From positions 1-6,184 of the forward strand of contig CAMPKR010000152.1 of assembly GCA_946887345.1 (NCBI GenBank): a stretch of 6,184 nt of DNA, given 5' to 3'. The stretch comes from an uncultured Bacteroidota bacterium. GTDB taxonomy: Bacteria > Bacteroidota > Bacteroidia > Chitinophagales > Chitinophagaceae. The notes beneath the pieces are model-generated. The model had not been told where the DNA came from. It was given only the letters and a program-made list of their open reading frames with translations, and did not search any database. The position numbers and the translations under genes were made by a program. Below are positions 1 through 4,919 of the stretch, piece after piece; the stretch's first letter is position 1, and every line of letters starts with the position of its first letter.

Positions 1-80
1 AATCTAGCCACCAACCATTTTTCAGTACATTACCTACTTTAAGAAAGACAGAAAGGCGGAGAGGGAACTAAACACCTAAT
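1..80. other. Short stretch downstream of the OmpA-like gene, no gene seen
   Basis: Eighty bases run from the window edge to the OmpA-like stop. I see no open frame of note, no strong hairpin with a T-tract and no tRNA-like fold. Bases 41-67 are almost all purine on the plus strand. No terminator for the mltG-ompA-like unit can be identified here, so the unit may continue beyond the window. Confidence 0.5.
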
Positions 81-551
81 TTATTCACAGGGTTTCACAG
101 CCAGTTTTCCACCGCCATCTGCCGGCATACCGCCAATTGCACGTCCTCTCAGCTCTGCGTTTGAGAAAACTATACGTGTGTTATCATCTGCATCTGCAGT
201 TACAGGTTTCATTTTCCCGAAACCTACCATAATGAGTCTTTTGCAATCGATACCATTGTCAATCAACCAGTTCCCAACTGCTACCGCGCGTTTTTCACTC
301 AGCTCCTGGTTGTTTGCCCCTTCATTAGCGCAATGGCCCTCAATTCTAAACAGGGTTATAAAGGCCTTACTTTCGAGATAGGTTTTTACCAGGTTCAATG
401 CCTCGGAGCTCTCTGGTGTGAATTCGGTAGTGCCGGTTTTAAAAGATACTTTTTTATTGAAGATCACTTCATTGCCTTCGATAGTGAAGGATTGGGCGAA
501 AGAGCTTAGAGAAATCAAAAAGGTTGCAGCAAGGCTGAGGATATATTTCAT
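81..551 (-). CDS. Small secreted OmpA C-domain protein with an altered peptidoglycan-binding site
   Basis: This 156-residue protein has a signal peptide (MKYILSLAATFLISLSSFAQ, cleavage expected near residue 20, no lipobox) and then little more than one OmpA-C (MotB-like) domain, so it is probably periplasmic. Family traits: FNKKVSFKTGTTEFTPESSE (31-50), the phylum's version of the strand and helix at the domain start; IEGHCANEG (70-78); a full match to the NX2LSX2RAX2VX3L motif at 81-96; and RLIMVGFGKMKP. In typical members the segment is EGHTDNxG and its Asp contacts diaminopimelate. Here that position is Ala75, the Thr is Cys74, and the loop to the conserved Arg88 is two residues shorter. 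The usual NRRVE ending is replaced by NAELRGRAIGGMPADGGG, and Cys residues lie at 74, 103 and 155. Peptidoglycan binding is therefore doubtful. It lies 9 bases after mltG and is probably co-transcribed with it. The domain call is firm; the function is not. Confidence 0.85.
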   Translation of the reverse strand: MKYILSLAATFLISLSSFAQSFTIEGNEVIFNKKVSFKTGTTEFTPESSEALNLVKTYLESKAFITLFRIEGHCANEGANNQELSEKRAVAVGNWLIDNGIDCKRLIMVGFGKMKPVTADADDNTRIVFSNAELRGRAIGGMPADGGGKLAVKPCE

Positions 552-560
552 GTTGTCAAT

Positions 561-1595
561 TTAATGGATGTTTCGTTCGTTGAGCGCTTGCTGGTAAGCA
601 CGGGCATTTTTCATGTGTTCCTCGTAGGTAACTGCAAAGAGGCTGGAACCGTCAAGTGCGGGAGCTGCACAGAAGTAAATGTAGTCTGTGGATGGCGCGT
701 TAAGTACCGCATTGATCGTGGCTTGTGATGGTGTGCATATCGGACCCGGGGGCAGACCCTTGTAAATGTAAGTATTATAAGGTGAGTCCTTTACCAGGTG
801 CACGCCGGTTACGCGCCGGAGGCTGAAATCGCCTACAGCGAATTTTACCGTTGGGTCGGCTTGTAGAGGCATACCTTTAGCAATACGATTGATGTAAACA
901 CTGGCGATAGGACCCTTATCAGCCGTTTTATTGGTTTCTTCTTCCACAATTGATGCCATGGTGATAACCTGGGCAGGAGAAAGATTCTTTGATGTAGCCA
1001 GCTTTTTTCGCTCATCGTTCCAAAAGCGCTTGTAGTTCTTTGCAATTTTCCGGAAGGCTTTTTCGGCACTAGTGTTCCAAAAAAACTCATAGGTATCGGG
1101 AATGATAGCGGCCATTGCGGTGTTGCTATCCAGTTCGTATTCTGCAAGGAGGGTGCTATCTTGCATGAGGCGCTTCATTTCCGTACTATCGGCTTCCAGT
1201 TGTGAGCTGATGAAGGTGATAAAGTCTTGTTTGGTGCGCAGTTTATTGATCACGAGCTTAACCGGTTCCTGGGTTCCATTGCGCAGCATACGGATGATGT
1301 TGTAGCTACTCATACCGGGCTTTATCCTGTACTTACCTGCCTTTACTTTATTAGGATAGTTGGCACGTTCAGCGAGCAATTTAAAACCGATCATTTCCCC
1401 GATGTAGTTGCCTTCTTCCAGCTGTTTTATCACAGTGCTGTAAGTAGAACCTGTGCGAATGTAGAGATATTCGCCTTTAGTTAATCTACCTGTGTTGGGG
1501 CCGAAGACTAGGAAGGCTCCCGCGGCTGCAATGATCAATAGCAGGATGATAAAGACCTTTAGTCTTGTGCGTTTCTTCTTCCGGGAGCCTGCCAT
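561..1595 (-). CDS. mltG: Endolytic murein transglycosylase MltG (YceG-like)
   Basis: MltG is an inner-membrane enzyme that cuts nascent peptidoglycan glycan strands inside the chain and so helps set strand length. The protein has 344 residues, close to the family norm. After a basic N-terminus (MAGSRKKKRTRLK) comes one membrane helix (about 13-31), then a LysM-like segment (about 38-108), then the YceG catalytic domain. Family motifs are present: PDTYEFFW (166-173), ASIVEEET (214-221), which holds the catalytic glutamate of the family (E218 in the E. coli enzyme), the INR and LQADPTV segment (235-250), and YNTYIYKGLPPGPICTPS (273-290). The ATG at 1595 places the positive residues just before the helix, as expected for an N-in topology. 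The gene starts 15 bases after a terminator, so it needs its own promoter or readthrough; I see no clean Bacteroidota TAnnTTTG element in the 73-base gap. The OmpA-like gene follows after 9 bases. Confidence 0.96.
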   Translation of the reverse strand: MAGSRKKKRTRLKVFIILLLIIAAAGAFLVFGPNTGRLTKGEYLYIRTGSTYSTVIKQLEEGNYIGEMIGFKLLAERANYPNKVKAGKYRIKPGMSSYNIIRMLRNGTQEPVKLVINKLRTKQDFITFISSQLEADSTEMKRLMQDSTLLAEYELDSNTAMAAIIPDTYEFFWNTSAEKAFRKIAKNYKRFWNDERKKLATSKNLSPAQVITMASIVEEETNKTADKGPIASVYINRIAKGMPLQADPTVKFAVGDFSLRRVTGVHLVKDSPYNTYIYKGLPPGPICTPSQATINAVLNAPSTDYIYFCAAPALDGSSLFAVTYEEHMKNARAYQQALNERNIH

Positions 1596-1610
1596 TTCTT
1601 AGTTTGTCTT

Positions 1611-1645
1611 AAAAATAAAAATACCTGCTCAAAAAAAGCAGGTAT
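1611..1645 (-). terminator. Rho-independent terminator after secG
   Basis: On the minus strand a perfect 9-bp stem (ATACCTGCT at 1645-1637 pairing with AGCAGGTAT at 1629-1621) encloses a 7-base loop and is followed at once by TTTTATTTTT (1620-1611). The stem has four G-C pairs, so it is of moderate strength. It lies 23 bases after the secG stop and ends 15 bases before the mltG start. The plus-strand side lacks a T-tract after the hairpin, so it should work in one direction only. Confidence 0.88.
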
Positions 1646-1668
1646 CTATTATCTAAATATCTGAAATA

Positions 1669-2004
1669 TTAGTTCTTAGGAGCAGCAGGAGCATTACCCA
1701 CCGGGGCAGGGTTGCCGCCTTGCTTAGGTTGCTGTTGCTGTGCAGGTACATTACCGCCATCCCTGTCCGCTTTCGGAACAGCAGGGTAGAAGATGGTAAG
1801 GGCGATGCAAAGGATAGAAATGATACCGATAGTAGTCCAGGTACCTTTTTCCATTACGTCTGTTGATTGCTTCACACCCATAACCTGGCTGCTTAAGCTA
1901 CCAAAAGCACCTGTAAGGCCACCGCCTTTAGGTGCTTGTATAAGCACAAAAAATCCCAGCACTACACAAGCCAGCAATATGATAACAGTAATTAATATGG
2001 TCAT
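1669..2004 (-). CDS. secG: Preprotein translocase subunit SecG
   Basis: SecG is the small inner-membrane subunit of the SecYEG channel; it stimulates SecA-driven protein export. This copy has 111 residues with two hydrophobic helices (about 2-23 and 56-74), joined by the diagnostic loop LIQAPKGGGLTGAFG (21-35) and a QSTDVMEKGTW segment just before the second helix. The ATG at 2004 puts the first helix at the N-terminus as expected. The C-terminal tail (75-111) is low-complexity and rich in Gln, Pro, Gly, Asn and Ala (AQQQQPKQGGNPAP), as in other SecG proteins of this phylum, where the tail is long but poorly conserved. It is the last gene before a rho-independent terminator and is probably the end of the miaB-activator-lptE-TPR-secG transcript. 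Confidence 0.95.
   Translation of the reverse strand: MTILITVIILLACVVLGFFVLIQAPKGGGLTGAFGSLSSQVMGVKQSTDVMEKGTWTTIGIISILCIALTIFYPAVPKADRDGGNVPAQQQQPKQGGNPAPVGNAPAAPKN
2001..2004 (-). promoter_or_regulatory. ATGA stop/start overlap coupling the TPR gene to secG
   Basis: On the minus strand the bases at 2004-2001 read ATGA. The secG ATG (2004-2002) shares two bases with the TGA stop (2003-2001) of the upstream TPR gene. No Shine-Dalgarno sequence is evident in the A-rich stretch ahead of it, so secG translation probably depends on ribosomes finishing the TPR gene. The overlap is seen directly; the coupling is an inference from it. Confidence 0.8.
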
Positions 2005-3098
2005 GGTTGTTTTTCTTTTAAAATCTCTTCAACTTTGCGGGCAAAATAAGCACTTTTCCGGGGATTACGCAAACTTAATTTTTTATACATGTCAATTGCT
2101 GCGTCATATTTTCCCTGTTTTTGATATATGTCGGCAAGCGACTCGCTTAAGAGACCATCTTCCTTGGTAATGGAGTTAACGGCCATCTCAAAAACATTCT
2201 CGGGGATCTCTTCATTTTCCTCTTCCAGTGCGGCTGCCAGCTTCTCTTTCTGCCACATGGTTTTGAGCGCTTTCTGGTCCTGTTCTTCTTCGCGGGCTTT
2301 TTCGCCGTGGGTCTTAAAGTGATTCAGCCAGTCGGCATAGCTCATCACTATCATGAGCGACTTGGGGTCTTCCGCAGCAGCTTCCATTTCCAGGTCGCCT
2401 GTTTGTTTGTCAACGGCCGGTATATTATTTGAGACCTGTATGCCCTGGTGCAGGAAGTAGTCCTCTGTATAAATCGGTAGAATCAGGGCTTCGTCGTTGT
2501 CTGCCCTGACAGGTATGTTTTCTTCTTCGGCTTCTGCGGCAATAGTGATCTCTTCCTCGTCTTCATCGGCAAAAGCTTCGTATTCTTCATCGTGAACGTC
2601 AAGCTCTTCTTCGTCAAGATAGTCTTCGTTGTATTCACCCGCGACTTCCTGCTCTTCCTCTGCCACTAATTCTTCCTCTTCTTCATCAGCTGCGATCAAT
2701 ATCTCATCCTGTTCATCAACAATTGCGTCTTCCTCTTCATCGTCTTGCGACCAAATACTTTCAGATACCTGTTGCCCGGCTATTTCTGCCTCGGCAACAT
2801 CGTCCACATCTGCGGGGGCGGGTGTGGAGACAGGAGCAAATACATAATCTTTGCCAAGTGCAGTCTGCATGTATTCATGGAATACAATCCAGTTGCCCAT
2901 ATAAAGCTGCATGGTATTCATCATGTCGGCATCAAAGGGTTTGTGCTTGTGCAGACCCGCTGCCTCCATGTACCGGGCAGGCACAAAATAGGGGTAGGTC
3001 TCTGTAAGAGACACTATGCTGTCAACGTCCGCATCAGTGATAGCGTGCGGCTCATTGAGCATCTGCGAGATATATGGTATGGATGATGAAGTGATCAT
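2001..3098 (-). CDS. Acidic TPR-type protein of unknown function, Bacteroidota-specific
   Basis: This 365-residue protein has no function that I recognise. No signal peptide or membrane segment is visible, so it is probably cytoplasmic. Three parts can be seen: an N-terminal helical domain (1-90; SIPYISQMLNEPHAI, then ETYPYFVPARYMEAAG); a highly acidic stretch (about 97-200) with roughly 49 Asp/Glu in 110 residues and no Lys or Arg between K83 and R198; and a helical C-terminus with at least one tetratricopeptide-like unit (about 315-349, SESLADIYQKQGKYDAAIDM). TPR units usually bind proteins. The acidic part is encoded by runs of GAA/GAG/GAT/GAC codons (about 2500-2810), which look prone to length change. 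Its stop overlaps the secG start (ATGA), so its translation is probably coupled to that of SecG. This gene between lptE and secG looks like a recurring Bacteroidota arrangement; that is from memory. A role in secretion or envelope assembly is only a context guess. Confidence 0.85.
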   Translation of the reverse strand: MITSSSIPYISQMLNEPHAITDADVDSIVSLTETYPYFVPARYMEAAGLHKHKPFDADMMNTMQLYMGNWIVFHEYMQTALGKDYVFAPVSTPAPADVDDVAEAEIAGQQVSESIWSQDDEEEDAIVDEQDEILIAADEEEEELVAEEEQEVAGEYNEDYLDEEELDVHDEEYEAFADEDEEEITIAAEAEEENIPVRADNDEALILPIYTEDYFLHQGIQVSNNIPAVDKQTGDLEMEAAAEDPKSLMIVMSYADWLNHFKTHGEKAREEEQDQKALKTMWQKEKLAAALEEENEEIPENVFEMAVNSITKEDGLLSESLADIYQKQGKYDAAIDMYKKLSLRNPRKSAYFARKVEEILKEKQP

Positions 3099-3111
3099 GC
3101 GCTGAAAACTA

Positions 3112-3612
3112 TTACCAATTTACAAATGCTTTATTAAAAATATCATCAGCAAGCTGAGTTCCTATTTCGTCTATCAACCTGGTTTCCACACTTTGCAGCG
3201 ACTGAGATGCATTGAAGTCGGCGAAGCGGGTAAAGGTTTGAGTGAAATCGGATTTTTCATTCAGTTTGCTTTTGAAGACAACCTGTATACTTATGTTCAG
3301 CCTGTTGAGTGCCGCCGTCTGCGTGTTTTGTACGCCTGAAACCGTTACTTCATATGCCGTTATCACACCCGAAAGGTCATAATCGGCATTATTGGTAGTG
3401 ATAGGCGAAAGACCTGTCTGGGATAAGATACGACTGCGTATCTTATTGGTCAGGGCAGGACTCAGTGTTGGCACTACATTTCGTGCGCGGTTTTCCAGCG
3501 AACGTATATTAATGGTTTTTCCCTCTATACTTGCCCCGGAAAAGGAGTAGACCCCACATCCCGTAAGCGTCATCAGCAAAACAGGTACTAACAAAAACAG
3601 CCTGTGCATCAT
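3112..3612 (-). CDS. lptE: LPS-assembly lipoprotein LptE (Bacteroidota type)
   Basis: This is predicted to be an outer-membrane lipoprotein that plugs and helps fold the LptD barrel, the last step of LPS transport to the cell surface. The protein is 166 residues from the ATG at 3612 (a second ATG follows at 3609). The start gives a short signal peptide (MMHRLFLLVPVLLMTLTGC) ending in the lipobox LTGC, with lipidated Cys at residue 19, followed by GVYSFSGASIEGKT, a start I associate with LptE of this phylum. The body is a mixed alpha/beta domain; the segments NRARNVVPTLSPALTNKIRS and the beta-rich YDLSGVITAYEVTVSG fit the fold. The same frame is open further upstream to 3705, but that extension overlaps the activator gene and would bury the signal peptide, so it is rejected. 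Spacing is 16 bases from the activator and 13 bases to the TPR gene. LptE is a divergent family, so the call rests on lipobox, length, N-terminal motif and context. Confidence 0.85.
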   Translation of the reverse strand: MMHRLFLLVPVLLMTLTGCGVYSFSGASIEGKTINIRSLENRARNVVPTLSPALTNKIRSRILSQTGLSPITTNNADYDLSGVITAYEVTVSGVQNTQTAALNRLNISIQVVFKSKLNEKSDFTQTFTRFADFNASQSLQSVETRLIDEIGTQLADDIFNKAFVNW

Positions 3613-3628
3613 AACTATACTTGTAAAG

Positions 3629-4879
3629 TTACTCTTTGATGTCGTATTCTTTAATTTTTCTGTACAAAGTTCTTTCCGATATTCCCAGCTCTGCAGCAGC
3701 ATCACGTCGGCGGCTTTTATGCTTCTTGAGTGCTTTTACGATCATCTCCTTTTCCTTGTCCGAAAGAAGAAGGGTTTCTTCAACTTCCTCGTGCGATTGC
3801 TCAGTATGTGGTATCAATATCGGTGTTGAAGAACTACCATATGTTGGTTGGCTTTGCACCTGCACGGGCATGGCCTCATTGCTGTAGTTGCCTATAAAAT
3901 TCTCGTTCAGGCCGGGTGGGCTATAGCCCTGCTGGTGAGCCATATCCAGCATCATTTTCTTCATGTCGTTCATATCCTTTTTCAGGTCGAAGAACAACTT
4001 ATACAATATGTCTCTTTCCGTAGGGGAGGTAAAGTCGCTACCGCTGGCAGAGGGCGCTGCGCTGGCAGTAGGTATAAGTGCCAGGCTGCGGGAAGTTTCT
4101 CTTTTCGGGAGAAACTGTTGCAAAACTTCTGCTGTAATCATCTTATCGGTAGATAGAACGGAGATCTGCTCTGCAATATTTTTCAACTCCCTGACATTTC
4201 CCGGCCAGGGGTAGTTCACTAATAATTGGAGTGCACCGTGATCGAGTTGAACAGAGGTTGTTTTATAGCGTTCTGAAAAGTCAGATGCAAATTTTCGGAA
4301 CAGTAAGGGTATGTCCTCGCGGCGATCGCGGAGGGATGGGACGCGTATCGGTACAGTGCTGAGTCTGTAATATAGGTCTTCCCGAAACTTGCCGGCCTGC
4401 GTATGGTCGAGAAGGTCGCGGTTGGTAGCCGCTATAACGCGTACGTCAGTTTTCTGAACCTTAGATGAACCAACGCGTATGAACTCTCCTGTTTCCAGCA
4501 CGCGTAGCAGGCGGGCCTGGGTGCCTAGCGGCATTTCGCCAATTTCATCGAGAAATATAGTACCGCCATTTACAGTTTCGAAATAGCCTTTACGACTGTC
4601 CACTGCGCCGGTGAACGAACCTTTTTCGTGACCGAATAACTCCGAATCAATAGTGCCTTCGGGTATGGCGCCGCAATTGACGGCAATGAATGAATTATGC
4701 TTCCTTGCCGACAGGGCATGGATGATATTGGAAAACGCTTCTTTACCTACACCGCTTTCACCTGCTATCAATACAGAAAGGTCTGTATTTGCTACCTGCG
4801 CAGCGGTATTGAGCGCATGGTTAAGCGCAGGCGAATTCCCTATAATGCCAAACCTGTTCTTTATACTCTGTATGTCCAT
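3629..4879 (-). CDS. Sigma-54-dependent transcriptional activator, AAA+ and Fis domains, no N-terminal sensor
   Basis: This 416-residue enhancer-binding protein should use ATP to open promoters held by RNA polymerase with sigma-54 (RpoN). The AAA+ domain begins almost at residue 12: Walker A GESGVGKE (40-47), sigma-54 contact loop GSFTGA (87-92; the usual form is GAFTGA), Walker B GGTIFLDEIGEM (105-116), arginine-finger region KFREDLYYRL (164-173), and sensor II WPGNVREL (225-232). A linker of about 140 residues follows, with a probable amphipathic Met/Lys-rich helix near 286-316 and then a Pro/Ser/Gln-rich stretch. A Fis-type helix-turn-helix ends the protein (about 374-412, AAAELGISERTLYRKIKEY). 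There is no receiver, GAF or PAS domain, so activity is likely set by expression level, by a partner protein or through the linker. The ATG at 4879 is preferred because the AAA+ core starts soon after it. lptE begins 16 bases downstream, which suggests co-transcription. The targets are unknown. Confidence 0.93.
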   Translation of the reverse strand: MDIQSIKNRFGIIGNSPALNHALNTAAQVANTDLSVLIAGESGVGKEAFSNIIHALSARKHNSFIAVNCGAIPEGTIDSELFGHEKGSFTGAVDSRKGYFETVNGGTIFLDEIGEMPLGTQARLLRVLETGEFIRVGSSKVQKTDVRVIAATNRDLLDHTQAGKFREDLYYRLSTVPIRVPSLRDRREDIPLLFRKFASDFSERYKTTSVQLDHGALQLLVNYPWPGNVRELKNIAEQISVLSTDKMITAEVLQQFLPKRETSRSLALIPTASAAPSASGSDFTSPTERDILYKLFFDLKKDMNDMKKMMLDMAHQQGYSPPGLNENFIGNYSNEAMPVQVQSQPTYGSSSTPILIPHTEQSHEEVEETLLLSDKEKEMIVKALKKHKSRRRDAAAELGISERTLYRKIKEYDIKE

Positions 4880-4883
4880 TCTT

Positions 4884-4918
4884 AGTCGTAAGTCGTAAGT
4901 AATAAGTCGTAAGACTAT
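4884..4918. repeat. Tandem heptamer repeat (AGTCGTA) between miaB and the sigma-54 activator
   Basis: The plus strand reads as consecutive 7-base units: AGTCGTA (4884), AGTCGTA (4891), AGTAATA (4898, degenerate), AGTCGTA (4905), then a weak AGACTAT (4912). Three units are identical. The array fills nearly the whole 40-base gap between the miaB stop and the activator ATG; its last unit ends only 4 bases before that ATG. It replaces the usual leader and leaves no recognisable Shine-Dalgarno sequence. Unit-length changes would alter leader length but no reading frame, because the array is non-coding. It resembles the short intergenic microsatellites found in many Bacteroidota and cyanobacteria; a regulatory role is not shown. 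Confidence 0.85.
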
Positions 4919-4919
4919 C

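Noticed and set aside
845..1147. Second minus-strand frame inside mltG, suggesting a frameshift or overlapping gene
   Set aside because: The main mltG frame is intact and carries all catalytic motifs across this range; the other frame looks like a random translation.
1227..1484. Plus-strand open frame inside mltG
   Set aside because: The opposite strand encodes well-conserved MltG sequence over this stretch; the plus frame has no recognisable domain.
2629..2847. Plus-strand Ser-rich open frame opposite the acidic TPR segment
   Set aside because: It is the mirror of runs of acidic codons (GAA/GAG/GAT read in reverse as TTC/CTC/ATC and, in other frames, as Ser codons). No homology-like motifs or start context support it.
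3613..3705. Longer lptE start at 3705 (31 extra residues)
   Set aside because: It overlaps the 3' end of the activator gene and would place charged, non-signal sequence before a clear lipoprotein signal peptide. The ATG at 3612 or 3609 gives a normal signal peptide and normal spacing.
4884..4918. Possible CRISPR array or protein-binding iterons
   Set aside because: The units are 7 bases with no spacers, so it is not CRISPR. No replication gene or origin feature is nearby to support iterons.
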